A DNA stretch of 20,069 nt from Bacteroidota bacterium (lineage in GTDB: Bacteria; Bacteroidota; Bacteroidia; Flavobacteriales; Flavobacteriaceae): assembly GCA_021793135.1 (NCBI GenBank), contig JAJYTI010000013.1, positions 1-20,069 on the forward strand. Direction: 5' to 3'. The position numbers and the translations under genes were made by a program. This document shows, one piece after another, positions 1 to 7,827 of this stretch. Position 1 is the first letter of the stretch. The number at the start of each line of letters is the position of its first letter. The notes beneath the pieces are model-generated. The model was not told where the DNA came from and made no database searches. It was given only the letters and a program-made list of their open reading frames with translations.

Positions 1-900
1 CTTCGGATTAATGATATGTAAACTTAGTATAAATAATCCAATAAACGGAATGCCTAGTGAGATGGAGATAGCTATGTGCCACAATTTGTATGTTATAGAA
101 TTGAAATCTATATTGTCATAAATCTCTGGTAAGATAGTTAAACTTGGTGCGATTAAACTAATGATTAATGCAATAATAACTACCAAGGAGACAAGGAGTA
201 AAATAAGACTCAAAAACACTAAGAAGACTCTTAATAGTATTTTTCCAACTTTCATTAATCCGTCAAAAAAAATTGCAGACCTTTTCTTTAGATCGACATT
301 TTTTACTTTTTCAGCTACATTATCATATTCTTTTTTTAAAGTCTTTTCTATGTTGGATAGGTTGACAGGTTTTCCTTTCATTTGTAATTTTTCTGAAGTT
401 GTTTTGGCCTCAGGAACTACTATCCATAAAATGATGTATACCACAATTGGACTACCTACACCAGCCAATACTAATAATACGGTGAGTAAACGCATCCAAA
501 CTGGCTCTATACCAATATAATGTGCTAAACCAGAAGCAACCCCTCCAATAAAACGATCGTCTGGATCTCGAAAGAATTTTTTATTAGCTTTTCCTGTTTC
601 ACTTTGTGTAAATGAATTGCCTTCTTCTGTATCTGCATCCATTCGAAATGCTTCTGGTTCTCCCATTATAGAAATAATTTCTTCTATATGGTTTATAGTG
701 ATAGCATCGGTCTTTGAAGTACGCTTATCATATAATAATTCTGCAATTCGAAGCTCAATATCAGTTATGATTTCATCACGATCTTCATTATTAGATAAAT
801 ACTCTTTTATCTTTTTTAAGTATATATCTAACAATTGGTATGCATCTTCATCAATAAAGAATACACTACCTCCTAAATTTACTTGTATTGTTTTTTTCAT
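1..900 (-). CDS. PspC-domain membrane protein (3' end beyond window)
   Basis: The reading frame starts at the ATG whose complement lies at 898-900 and stays open to the left edge, giving the first 300 residues. Residues 1-90 form a soluble acidic region (starting MKKTIQVNLGG) typical of Bacteroidota PspC proteins. Residues about 108-167 are the PspC domain, with FFRDPDDRFIGGVASGLA followed by a hydrophobic segment ending ILWIVVPEA. Further membrane segments follow from about residue 205 onward. In enterobacteria PspC senses envelope stress with PspA/PspB; here no pspA is visible and the role is inferred only from the domain. It starts 2 bp after the PadR stop codon, so the two are almost certainly one transcript. 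PadR-PspC pairs are common in Flavobacteriaceae. Family call is firm, function is not. Confidence 0.88.
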   Translation of the reverse strand, partial: MKKTIQVNLGGSVFFIDEDAYQLLDIYLKKIKEYLSNNEDRDEIITDIELRIAELLYDKRTSKTDAITINHIEEIISIMGEPEAFRMDADTEEGNSFTQSETGKANKKFFRDPDDRFIGGVASGLAHYIGIEPVWMRLLTVLLVLAGVGSPIVVYIILWIVVPEAKTTSEKLQMKGKPVNLSNIEKTLKKEYDNVAEKVKNVDLKKRSAIFFDGLMKVGKILLRVFLVFLSLILLLVSLVVIIALIISLIAPSLTILPEIYDNIDFNSITYKLWHIAISISLGIPFIGLFILSLHIINPK

Positions 901-902
901 GA

Positions 903-1229
903 TTACTTCTTGGTTATTTTATTTACTGCTTGCGTTAATTCGTTCCAACTCCTCTCTAATTGTTCTAAAAATTGTTCTCCTTTTTCAGTGAGTGAATAGT
1001 ATTTCCTTGGAGGTCCACTACTAGATTCTTCCCATCTATAGGTAAGTAACTTGGCAGTTCGTAAACGATTGAGTAGGGGATAGATAGTACCTTCTACTAC
1101 AATCATTTTACCTTCTTTTAGTTCTTTTAATATATCGGACGTATAGGCTTCTCCATTATTTAAAATAGATAGAATACAATACTCTAATATGCCTTTACGC
1201 ATTTGGGCTTCAGTGTTTTCTATCTTCAT
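903..1229 (-). CDS. PadR-family transcriptional regulator
   Basis: A 108-residue protein, the usual size for the short PadR subfamily: an N-terminal winged helix-turn-helix and one C-terminal dimerisation helix. Visible family motifs are RKGILEYCILSIL in helix 1, EGTIYPLLNRL in the recognition region, and GPPRKYYSLTEKG in the wing. PadR proteins are usually ligand-responsive repressors that often control their own operon. Its start overlaps the stop of the upstream 73-aa ORF by 4 bp (ATGA), which suggests translational coupling, and it is followed after 2 bp by the PspC gene. It likely regulates this four-gene unit; a palindrome at 1646-1655 near the presumed promoter is a candidate operator. 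Ligand unknown. Confidence 0.92.
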   Translation of the reverse strand: MKIENTEAQMRKGILEYCILSILNNGEAYTSDILKELKEGKMIVVEGTIYPLLNRLRTAKLLTYRWEESSSGPPRKYYSLTEKGEQFLEQLERSWNELTQAVNKITKK

Positions 1230-1447
1230 AATTTATTATCTATATGTGGATTAAAATTTGGAATGTCTAATAGTATTAAATGGTTGAAAGGAGTTATGCA
1301 GTCGTTATTATTTTCCTTTAGTTGATTCAATGTGTTTACTCTTGTCTTTTTAGTCGTTATAGTTCTGTGATGTACATTGGTCTTAGGTATTTGAACACCT
1401 AAAAGACTAAATGTAATTGCAATGATGTAATGAATAATATAGCTCAT
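1226..1447 (-). CDS. Small membrane-anchored peptide, unknown function
   Basis: A 73-residue ORF starting MSYIIHYIIAITFSLLG, which is a single hydrophobic segment or uncleaved signal, followed by a polar, Lys/Asn-rich tail. I recognise no domain. The case for it being real is positional: its TGA overlaps the PadR ATG (ATGA), and it starts 12 bp after the stop of another small hydrophobic ORF on the same strand. If not translated, this stretch would be an unusually long leader for padR. It could be a membrane peptide working with PspC, or an upstream ORF whose translation sets PadR level. Composition is AT-driven, so confidence is moderate. Confidence 0.5.
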   Translation of the reverse strand: MSYIIHYIIAITFSLLGVQIPKTNVHHRTITTKKTRVNTLNQLKENNNDCITPFNHLILLDIPNFNPHIDNKL

Positions 1448-1459
1448 AATTTATAGGTG

Positions 1460-1588
1460 TTATCGAATAAGTGACATGTTTAATGCTAAAAATGGCGCTA
1501 ATAGAAATGCATATCTCATAAAGGTTCCGAGATAGGCAAACATTGCTATATTTTTTTCTTGTTGAGTGATAGTCACATGCTCTTTCAT
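1460..1588 (-). CDS. 42-aa putative membrane peptide heading the PadR-PspC operon
   Basis: Reading the minus strand from the ATG at 1588 gives a 42-residue peptide beginning MKEHVTITQQEKNIAMFAYL, with a hydrophobic stretch (residues about 24-38, RYAFLLAPFLALN) and a TAA stop at 1460-1462. A polar N-terminus followed by one membrane helix is typical of small membrane proteins. It lies 22 bp downstream of a TATATTTG -7 element and 12 bp before the 73-aa ORF, so it would be the first gene of the operon. A competing ORF at 1407-1613 in another frame overlaps the 73-aa ORF and has poorer composition. No homologue is recalled, so function is unknown. Confidence 0.5.
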   Translation of the reverse strand: MKEHVTITQQEKNIAMFAYLGTFMRYAFLLAPFLALNMSLIR

Positions 1589-1610
1589 TATACTTCGTTA
1601 TTATGTTACA

Positions 1611-1618
1611 CAAATATA
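1611..1618 (-). promoter_or_regulatory. Putative promoter (-7 box) of the PadR-PspC operon
   Basis: On the minus strand this reads TATATTTG, a full match to the Bacteroidota -7 consensus TAnnTTTG, 22 bp before the ATG of the 42-aa ORF. No clear TTG -33 element is seen at the usual spacing, which would fit a weak or activator/repressor-controlled promoter. Confidence 0.42.
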
Positions 1619-1638
1619 TGTCTTTAAGAAGGTACTTT

Positions 1639-1663
1639 GTTACGCATAGTACTATAAGTTAAC
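1639..1663. promoter_or_regulatory. Candidate PadR operator (palindrome)
   Basis: A perfect 10-bp palindrome, ATAGTACTAT (1646-1655), is flanked by GTTA on the left and TTAAC on the right. It lies about 28-38 bp upstream of the -7 box of the PadR operon, where a repressor would overlap the -33 region. Assignment to PadR is inference from position only. Confidence 0.3.
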
Positions 1664-1826
1664 AAAAGTTTAACAAATAAGAGCTTTTTAACTATTTATT
1701 GTTCTAAAAATTGGAAAGTATTTGTTCGCAGAGTTTTAGACACTGTATAAGAGGGGGTATGAAAGAATATAATTTAGATTAAGATCTAGACTAAGTATTT
1801 ATTCTTTCTTATTTGAAAAGAAAAAT
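1664..1826. other. Intergenic region between RNA methyltransferase and PadR operon
   Basis: AT-rich, with no convincing ORF. A weak hairpin, TTTCTT (1805-1810) with AAGAAA (1818-1823), just past the methyltransferase stop codon, may serve as its terminator. Nothing else is recognised. Confidence 0.35.
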
Positions 1827-2636
1827 TTATTTAAAGTTGCGTTGTCTTTTTGCTTCAAAAATTAGAATTCCTGCAGCGACAGATACATTCATAGAATCTA
1901 TTTTTCCTTCCATTGGAATTCTGATATTTTTCTTGCTGGCATCTCTCCATTCTTGGCTAAGTCCTATATCCTCTGTGCCAACTACTATAGCGGTGCTTTT
2001 TGTGTAGTCCATATCGGTATATAATTCAGAATCTTGTAGGATAGCAGAGTAGATAGCAATATTATTTTGATTAAGAAATTGAATTATTTCTTGAGTATTA
2101 CCTGTCGCGATAGGCATAGAAAAAATACAACCCACACTAGAACGAATAGTATTTGGGTTATACAAATCGGTTCGCGGATTGGCAATAATCACTCCATCGA
2201 GATTTGCAGCATCGGCAGTGCGCAGTAATGCTCCAATGTTTCCCGGTTTTTCAGGTGCTTCGGCAACTAATAGTAGTGGAGTGCTACTTATTTTATTTTT
2301 AAAGTTCGCTAAATCGTGATCTTGTGTTTTTATTATTGCTAAAACACCTTCTGTGCTACTTCTATAAGCTAGTTTTTCATATACCTGCTTTCCGATTTCT
2401 ACACGTTCTATTTTTTGCTTAATCTGTTGTAAGAGATGATTTAAATCCGCATCAGATATAACATCTTTACAGTACAATAGAGTTTGGATAGTATATCCAG
2501 ATTGCGATGCAATTATAAGTTCGCGAATACCTTCTACAATAAAAAGTCCAGATTTTCTTCTTTCTCTAGATTTTTGTTGTAAACTTCGGATTTGTTTAAT
2601 CAATGGATTCTGTAAGCTTTCAATATACTTATCCAT
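1827..2636 (-). CDS. TrmH/SpoU-family 2'-O-ribose RNA methyltransferase
   Basis: A 269-residue SPOUT enzyme that should transfer a methyl group from S-adenosylmethionine to a ribose 2'-OH in rRNA or tRNA. The N-terminal substrate-binding domain (about 1-105) includes LFIVEGIRELIIA. The catalytic knot domain carries all three SpoU motifs: motif 1 PGNIGALLRTADAA (131-144, with Asn133 and Arg139), motif 2 IVVGTEDIGLS (217-227), and motif 3 IDSMNVSVAAGILIFE (246-261). This matches RlmB/TsnR-like 23S rRNA methyltransferases, but target position cannot be read from the sequence. It lies 3 bp downstream of the GNAT gene, so the two form an operon. Family assignment is firm; exact substrate is open. 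Confidence 0.93.
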   Translation of the reverse strand: MDKYIESLQNPLIKQIRSLQQKSRERRKSGLFIVEGIRELIIASQSGYTIQTLLYCKDVISDADLNHLLQQIKQKIERVEIGKQVYEKLAYRSSTEGVLAIIKTQDHDLANFKNKISSTPLLLVAEAPEKPGNIGALLRTADAANLDGVIIANPRTDLYNPNTIRSSVGCIFSMPIATGNTQEIIQFLNQNNIAIYSAILQDSELYTDMDYTKSTAIVVGTEDIGLSQEWRDASKKNIRIPMEGKIDSMNVSVAAGILIFEAKRQRNFK

Positions 2637-2639
2637 TGT

Positions 2640-3230
2640 CTATTTCTTTATAGGTTTAGGCAAATATCGAAGAAACCACATTTTATCTCCATCTGGGTGA
2701 TCCCATTCATGAAACATCTCAAATCCATAACGTCGATACACGATTACATTTCGTTTGGTTCGAGTTTCTGCATATAATGGTAATTGTTTTTCATCGGCAA
2801 TTTGAAGTAATGTATCCTTCATTTCCTTACCTACCTGTGCTTCGGCACCACGACTATCTTTAGCTATACCCCAAAACCAGCAATATAGATATGCTTCGTC
2901 GTCTGGACGTTGTGATGCTACTATTTTTTGATTTTTTATAATTCGTAATGCATTTTTCAAACCAGTAACTTTAAAAAGAAGTTTGATTTGTTCACTAATA
3001 GGATCTTTAAATTGTCCTTTAGCTCCTTTTTTATGCTCGAATAAAATAGCAACTCCCATACCGTTTTTTGACACGATTAGGGCATCATGCTTAATAGCTT
3101 TGTTAACCATATATTCGGCTAAAGCTCTAAAGCGTTTGTTTATATTTTTTCCAGGTTTTACGGTGCTTTGTGCAGAAGGTGTTTCCTTCAGTACTTCTGC
3201 TACATTATCTATGATAGCTTCTATATCCAC
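2640..3230 (-). CDS. GNAT-family N-acetyltransferase
   Basis: A 196-residue protein with the C-terminal GNAT pattern. A beta strand, AYLYCWFWGIA (about 112-122), leads into the acetyl-CoA-binding segment around QVGKEMKDTLLQIADE. This is followed by LPLYAET and the classic end motif NVIVYRRYGFEMFHEW. The pyrophosphate loop is less canonical than the usual RxxGxG, reading GAEAQVGKEM, so cofactor use should be tested rather than assumed. The N-terminal part (about 20-100) is basic and contains predicted helices. Substrate unknown. It lies 3 bp before the TrmH-type methyltransferase, so co-expression is likely; a link to RNA or protein modification is only a guess. Confidence 0.85.
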   Translation of the reverse strand: MDIEAIIDNVAEVLKETPSAQSTVKPGKNINKRFRALAEYMVNKAIKHDALIVSKNGMGVAILFEHKKGAKGQFKDPISEQIKLLFKVTGLKNALRIIKNQKIVASQRPDDEAYLYCWFWGIAKDSRGAEAQVGKEMKDTLLQIADEKQLPLYAETRTKRNVIVYRRYGFEMFHEWDHPDGDKMWFLRYLPKPIKK

Positions 3231-3316
3231 GTACTATATACTAACGAATTATACTTTAGACTGCAAGTTACAATATTCTGTAGAAAAATTCATCTAATCA
3301 AGTTATTGCTTTCGGT

Positions 3317-4390
3317 CTATTCGAAGAATGTGGGATTGTGTTTATCGTAATTAACTAATAAAGCTACAATATAACTATAGCTTGTTATTCCATCTTTTTG
3401 TTTACTTACTTTAAGAAATTTATCCCAAACAAATTTAGAAATATCCTCAATAGGTGTGTCGTATTTTTTCCAAAATTCATAATGACTTTTATACATAGCA
3501 AGGGTGCCAGGAGCTACTGTTTTATAGAGTTCATTATAGAGTTCTTTATCCCGCCTGGACAATTCATTCAAACAATAACGTAATCCGTAACTATATCCAG
3601 CATACTGCATAAATGTTTCTGGATTTTGAATACTTGCAATTACACCAATAAAATTAGCTTCATTCTCGGCAGCATAACCTAATTGATGTGCTTGTTCATG
3701 AGTGGCAATTACAGCATAAAGTGTTTCGGGAGTCTTTGCATTTATTTGTGCTTCTCCTGTAAATGGATTAAAATATCCGCCATATCCTAAATATGAAATC
3801 GGGAGACTATAAAGACTATTTTTAATGCTTTGTGGTGGTTGTATATTTGGAGTGATTTTTTCAGATACGTTTTTATATCCTATAAAAGCAATATTTCTAA
3901 TTTCTTTTTTAGAGTAGGGACTTGAAATAATACTATCAGAAATTGTTAGTTTGTTATGTAACTTATTGGTGTTATATATTAATTTTTTGGTCGTAGTATA
4001 TAGCTCTTCAGTAGTATAAGTAGCTTCTAATCCTAAGTTATAGTAGAGAGGAGGACGATAATAGTTTATAGCCCATAAAAAGTGAAATGCGAAGTACAAT
4101 ATAGAAAGTGCACTGGTGATACGAAGTAAATTTGTTTTTATTCCTCTTCTTTTGTCTTTTAACAAACGATAAATCATATATATGCACCATATTCCGAAGA
4201 AAAAGTATAAAATATCTCCTAATGAAAATGGAATCCAACCAAAAATAGTTTGTAGAATAATAGCTATTTTGGGATAAATTCCTTCACTATAATAAGTTTC
4301 TACTTGATGTGGGTAATTACTAATCCACCTTATAAAAATCCATTGTATAGGTAGAAGAATACTTAAGATTATATTTATTTTTTTTCTCAT
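3317..4390 (-). CDS. DUF3810 family membrane protein with HExxH motif
   Basis: A 357-residue protein with three N-terminal membrane helices (about 4-22, 52-75 and 93-112), then a large soluble domain. Residues 228-248 hold IATHEQAHQLGYAAENEANF: an HExxH (His231, Glu232, His235) followed by a second acidic cluster (Glu242, Glu244). This is the layout of zinc metallopeptidases of the gluzincin type. The family (DUF3810) is widespread in Bacteroidota and Firmicutes with no settled role. The upstream region is shared with divergent pepD, and 86 bp separate it from the GNAT gene downstream. I infer a membrane-tethered peptidase, with the active domain after the third helix; side of the membrane not determined. 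Confidence 0.88.
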   Translation of the reverse strand: MRKKINIILSILLPIQWIFIRWISNYPHQVETYYSEGIYPKIAIILQTIFGWIPFSLGDILYFFFGIWCIYMIYRLLKDKRRGIKTNLLRITSALSILYFAFHFLWAINYYRPPLYYNLGLEATYTTEELYTTTKKLIYNTNKLHNKLTISDSIISSPYSKKEIRNIAFIGYKNVSEKITPNIQPPQSIKNSLYSLPISYLGYGGYFNPFTGEAQINAKTPETLYAVIATHEQAHQLGYAAENEANFIGVIASIQNPETFMQYAGYSYGLRYCLNELSRRDKELYNELYKTVAPGTLAMYKSHYEFWKKYDTPIEDISKFVWDKFLKVSKQKDGITSYSYIVALLVNYDKHNPTFFE

Positions 4391-4455
4391 TATCTTATAC
4401 TAAAACTAGAAAGTAAATTACGTAAAATTCTATTAGTGACTATCTGTGTTTGTTC

Positions 4456-4484
4456 TTGTTTTTAAAGAATAAGGCGTATTTTTG
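4456..4484 (+). promoter_or_regulatory. pepD promoter
   Basis: A TTG (4456-4458) and TATTTTTG (4477-4484), 18 bp apart, match the Bacteroidota housekeeping promoter TTG-N17-20-TAnnTTTG. The -7 box ends 34 bp before the pepD ATG. The leader has no Shine-Dalgarno and is A-rich, as is normal in this phylum. Confidence 0.65.
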
Positions 4485-4518
4485 TTATTCTTAGTTAATA
4501 AATAAAAATATAAAATAT

Positions 4519-5979
4519 ATGAATGAAGAAATTCGTGGTCTAGAACCAAAACAAGTTTGGAATAACTTTGCTGATTTAAATGCGGTACCAAGAGCTTCAA
4601 AAAAAGAAGAGCGAGTGATTGCTTTTATGAAAGAATTTGGTGAGAAGTTAGGTCTAGAAACTAAAGTAGATGGTGTAGGAAATGTACTTATAAGAAAGCC
4701 AGCAACCAAAGGAATGGAGGACAGAAAAATGGTGGTTTTGCAGTCGCATTTAGATATGGTACACCAAAAAAATAATGATACAGATTTCGATTTTGACACA
4801 CAAGGAATTGAAATGTATGTAGATGGAGATTGGGTAAAAGCAAAGGGAACAACGCTTGGTGCAGATAACGGGTTAGGAGTAGCATCTATTATGAGTATTT
4901 TAGAAAGTGATAGTATAGAACATCCAGCTTTAGAAGCGTTATTTACTATAGACGAAGAAACTGGAATGACTGGGGCTATAGGACTAGAACCTGATTTCTT
5001 AAAAGGAGAAATACTACTAAATTTAGATACAGAGGAGGATGATGAAATAGGAATAGGTTGTGCTGGAGGGGTAGACCTTACCGCTACTAAAAATTATACT
5101 TTAGAAGCTATTCCTGCCGATGGATTAGGATATAAGATTACGATTAAAGGTTTGCAAGGTGGACATAGTGGAATGGAAATCCATAAAGGACTTGGAAACG
5201 CTAATAAATTGATGAATCGTATATTATATGTTGTAAGCGAAAAAGCAAATTTAATAGAAATTGATGGAGGAGGATTACGTAATGCTATTCCTAGAGAGTC
5301 TAAAGCTAAATTGGTTGTGTCTAAGGGTAATGAACAAGATTTCTTAAATAGCTTAAATACAGAGAAAGAACACATACTTGCAGAGTTTAAGAGTATAGAG
5401 CCAGAATTAGAAATTTTAATTGATAAAACCACTATTGAGGCTGATAAAGCTTTATCTCATCGAGATTTCGCACAACTTACGCAAGCTATTTATGCAGTAC
5501 ATAATGGTGTATTTCGTATGAGTCCAGATGTAGAAGGTTTAGTAGAAACTTCTAATAATATTGCTCGTGTAATATTTAAAGATGGTAAAATGCATGTTGA
5601 ATGTTTATTGCGATCTTCAGTAGAGAGTGGTAAAGCCGATTTGGCAAATTCGATAAAGTCGGTATTCCATTTAATCGATGCAAATGTAAAATTATCTGGA
5701 GATTATCCAGGATGGCAACCTAATATGGATAGTCAAATTTTAGAGGTAATGGATAGTCTATACACCAAGTTGTTTGGTGAAAAAGCAAATGTTGCAGCTT
5801 GTCATGCAGGATTAGAGTGTGGAATTATTGGTGATCACTATCCAGGAATGGAAATGATTTCTTTTGGTCCTGATATTCTTGGAGCGCATTCACCAGATGA
5901 GAGAGCAAGCATAAGCTCTACACAAAAATTCTGGAAGTTCTTATTAGAGATATTAAAGCAAATTCCTGCTAAAAACTAA
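4519..5979 (+). CDS. pepD: Aminoacyl-histidine dipeptidase (beta-alanyl-histidine dipeptidase), M20 family
   Basis: A 486-residue cytosolic di-zinc peptidase of the PepD/M20C group, about the length of E. coli PepD (485). It hydrolyses Xaa-His and other dipeptides. Metal and catalytic residues are visible: QSHLDMVHQ (His77, catalytic Asp79), GADNGLG (bridging Asp116), TIDEETGMTGA (general base Glu146, ligand Glu147), LLNLDTEE (Asp170) and GAHSPDER near the C-terminus (His457). The lid domain (about 190-390) includes GLQGGHSGMEIHKG, the dimerisation segment found in active enzymes. It is a single-gene unit with its own promoter and a terminator directly downstream. Histidine released by it could feed the Hut pathway encoded further right, though nothing shows co-regulation. 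Confidence 0.96.
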   Translation: MNEEIRGLEPKQVWNNFADLNAVPRASKKEERVIAFMKEFGEKLGLETKVDGVGNVLIRKPATKGMEDRKMVVLQSHLDMVHQKNNDTDFDFDTQGIEMYVDGDWVKAKGTTLGADNGLGVASIMSILESDSIEHPALEALFTIDEETGMTGAIGLEPDFLKGEILLNLDTEEDDEIGIGCAGGVDLTATKNYTLEAIPADGLGYKITIKGLQGGHSGMEIHKGLGNANKLMNRILYVVSEKANLIEIDGGGLRNAIPRESKAKLVVSKGNEQDFLNSLNTEKEHILAEFKSIEPELEILIDKTTIEADKALSHRDFAQLTQAIYAVHNGVFRMSPDVEGLVETSNNIARVIFKDGKMHVECLLRSSVESGKADLANSIKSVFHLIDANVKLSGDYPGWQPNMDSQILEVMDSLYTKLFGEKANVAACHAGLECGIIGDHYPGMEMISFGPDILGAHSPDERASISSTQKFWKFLLEILKQIPAKN

Positions 5980-6001
5980 TAGAAATTTTAAAGAGTTAAA
6001 T

Positions 6002-6040
6002 AAAAAAAATCCAGTTTCATTTTTTGAAACTGGATTTTTT
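6002..6040. terminator. Bidirectional terminator between pepD and the PPIase operon
   Basis: An 11-bp perfect stem, ATCCAGTTTCA (6009-6019) with TGAAACTGGAT (6025-6035), and a 5-nt loop. It is preceded by an A-run and followed by a T-run, so it works on either strand between convergent genes. Confidence 0.88.
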
Positions 6041-6062
6041 ATGGATTTATGAAAGCTAATTC

Positions 6063-7172
6063 TTATTCAGCTTTATCCATTTCAATATAGAATATTAATT
6101 CTGAATTTGGAGGAATAACTCCAGGTACACCAGATTCTCCATATGCTAAATGTGATGGAATATATATGTATACCTTCTCTCCATATTTCATATTTAATAA
6201 TGCTTCTCTAAACCCTGGAATTAGTCCTAGTTCTGGACTAATTTCTAAACTCATTGGCATGAATCTAGACTCGTCTAATTCTTCTACAGTATTTTCTTTA
6301 ACTAAGTCGTAAATATTGGAATCGAATAGGGTTCCGTTTTCTAAGAAACCAGCATAGCTTACCGCTACTTTTGTTTGATATTCTGGTTTCTCATTATCGG
6401 TTTTATTTACATAATGAACAAGAACTCCGCTTTCTAGTTCTTCCGAATCTTCGAAAAGCTTTTCAAACTTAGCTTTATTTTTTTCTTGTGTTTCTTTTAC
6501 TGCAGTTTCTTTCTCTTCTTGTTCTTTTTCGAAGGCTTCAAGTTGTTTTTTAAAGTCTTCGATTTTAGGATTACCATTTTTTATAATAGTAACCTTTTTC
6601 ATGATGATTTCATCTTTTGGTTTGTCACTAGAACTAGTTTCTACTTGCCCAATTTCATCAACGATTTCTTGACCTTCTACAATTTCTCCAAAAACAGTAT
6701 GTCTACCATCTAACCAAGGTGTCTCTTTAAGAGTAATAAAGAATTGACTCCCGTTTGTAGCTGGTCCAGAGTTTGCCATAGATAAAATACCCTTACTATC
6801 GTGTCTTAATTCAGGTACAATTTCATCTGGAAAGCGATATCCAGGTCCACCAGAACCAGTACCTTGAGGGTCACCACCTTGAATCATGAAATCTGAAATA
6901 ACTCTATGGAACTTCAAACCATCGTAAAAAGGTTTTCCTTTTAAATCTTCATCGGTAACCATATCATTGGTTCCTTCGGCAAGTTCTACAAAGTTTGCAA
7001 CAGTCATTGGTGTTTCTTCGTGATGTAGTTTAGCAATAAAAGTACCTTTGTTTGTTTCAAACTTAGCAAATACCCCATCACCCAAATCATTGTGCTCTGA
7101 GTTGTTGCATGCATATAGTAATCCTCCTATAAGTAGAATTAAAGTAATTAAACTGATTTTTCTCATATTCAT
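6063..7172 (-). CDS. Cyclophilin-FKBP fusion peptidyl-prolyl isomerase lipoprotein
   Basis: A 369-residue lipoprotein carrying two unrelated prolyl isomerase domains. The signal peptide ends in the lipobox GLLYAC (Cys22). The cyclophilin domain (about 32-200) keeps the catalytic set: FHRVISDFMIQGGD (Arg90, Phe95, Gln98), NGSQFFIT, and WLDGRHTVFG (Trp153, His158). A charged, probably coiled-coil linker (about 203-245) joins it to an FKBP domain (about 248-369) with VSYAGFLENGTLFDS, LIPGFREAL and YIPSHLAYGESG...IPPNSELIFYIE. It should help fold proteins outside the cytoplasmic membrane. The ATG at 7166 (two residues later) is an equally good start. It is the last gene of the nrnA-gldI-PPIase operon, 7 bp after its cyclophilin paralogue, from which its first half looks duplicated. 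Confidence 0.94.
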   Translation of the reverse strand: MNMRKISLITLILLIGGLLYACNNSEHNDLGDGVFAKFETNKGTFIAKLHHEETPMTVANFVELAEGTNDMVTDEDLKGKPFYDGLKFHRVISDFMIQGGDPQGTGSGGPGYRFPDEIVPELRHDSKGILSMANSGPATNGSQFFITLKETPWLDGRHTVFGEIVEGQEIVDEIGQVETSSSDKPKDEIIMKKVTIIKNGNPKIEDFKKQLEAFEKEQEEKETAVKETQEKNKAKFEKLFEDSEELESGVLVHYVNKTDNEKPEYQTKVAVSYAGFLENGTLFDSNIYDLVKENTVEELDESRFMPMSLEISPELGLIPGFREALLNMKYGEKVYIYIPSHLAYGESGVPGVIPPNSELIFYIEMDKAE

Positions 7173-7179
7173 ATTTGAT

Positions 7180-7827
7180 TTATTCGTTTTTTATTTCTTC
7201 AAATTGTTTTTCAAATGCCTTTAATTTAGGTCTACCGTTTTTAATGATTGTAATGTGTTTTATTACCACATCATCTATAGGTCTATCACGAGGGCCAGTT
7301 TCTACTTGTCCAATTTCATCTACTATTTCTTGCCCTTTAATAATTTTTCCAAATACGGTGTGTTTACCGTCCAGCCAAGGTGTTTCTTTAAGAGTGATAA
7401 AGAATTGACTTCCATTTGTACCTGGACCAGCATTTGCCATAGAAAGTATTCCTTTACTATCGTGTTTAAGTGTTGGTACAATCTCATCCTTAAATTTATA
7501 TCCTGGGCCTCCGGCTCCTGTACCATCAGGATCGCCTCCTTGAATCATGAAATCTTTAATTATTCGATGAAAAATTAATCCATCATAATAAGGCTTTCCT
7601 TTTTTCTTATCATTGGTAACCATTTTATTTTTTCCTTCTGCGAGGGAAACAAAGTTGGCCACAGTGAGTGGAGTTTCTTCGTGATATAATTTTGCTACAA
7701 ATACTCCATGATTAGTTTCAAATTCTGCAAACATTCCATCGCCAAAACTCTTATGATAACTGCTTTTGCATGAAACTAGAAGAGTGCTTATAAATAAGAT
7801 TAAAATTAATAAACTATTCTTTTTCAT
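7180..7827 (-). CDS. Cyclophilin-type peptidyl-prolyl isomerase lipoprotein
   Basis: A 215-residue protein: signal peptide with lipobox LLVSC (Cys20), then one cyclophilin domain. Active-site segments are FHRIIKDFMIQGGD, NGSQFFIT and WLDGKHTVFG, all with the expected Arg, Phe, Gln, Trp and His. It is closely similar over its whole length to the N-terminal half of the next gene, including a shared GDGxFAxFETN start and an IIKNGxPK end, so the two arose by tandem duplication. Here the C-terminal tail stops after a short charged helix, where the paralogue continues into linker plus FKBP. Its ATG lies inside gldI (14-bp overlap), implying translational coupling. Probable site of action is the periplasm or outer membrane. 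Confidence 0.94.
   Translation of the reverse strand: MKKNSLLILILFISTLLVSCKSSYHKSFGDGMFAEFETNHGVFVAKLYHEETPLTVANFVSLAEGKNKMVTNDKKKGKPYYDGLIFHRIIKDFMIQGGDPDGTGAGGPGYKFKDEIVPTLKHDSKGILSMANAGPGTNGSQFFITLKETPWLDGKHTVFGKIIKGQEIVDEIGQVETGPRDRPIDDVVIKHITIIKNGRPKLKAFEKQFEEIKNE

Noticed and set aside
161..991. Plus-strand ORFs at 161-520 and 617-991
   Set aside because: They lie antisense to the PspC and PadR genes, whose domains are clear; composition is that of a complementary frame.
1407..1613. 68-aa minus-strand ORF
   Set aside because: It overlaps the 73-aa ORF and uses another frame than the 42-aa peptide, which has a clean hydrophobic segment, a -7 box in front and tight spacing to the next gene.
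7323..7526. 67-aa ORF inside the cyclophilin gene
   Set aside because: It is the shifted frame of a conserved cyclophilin domain and contains no independent signal.
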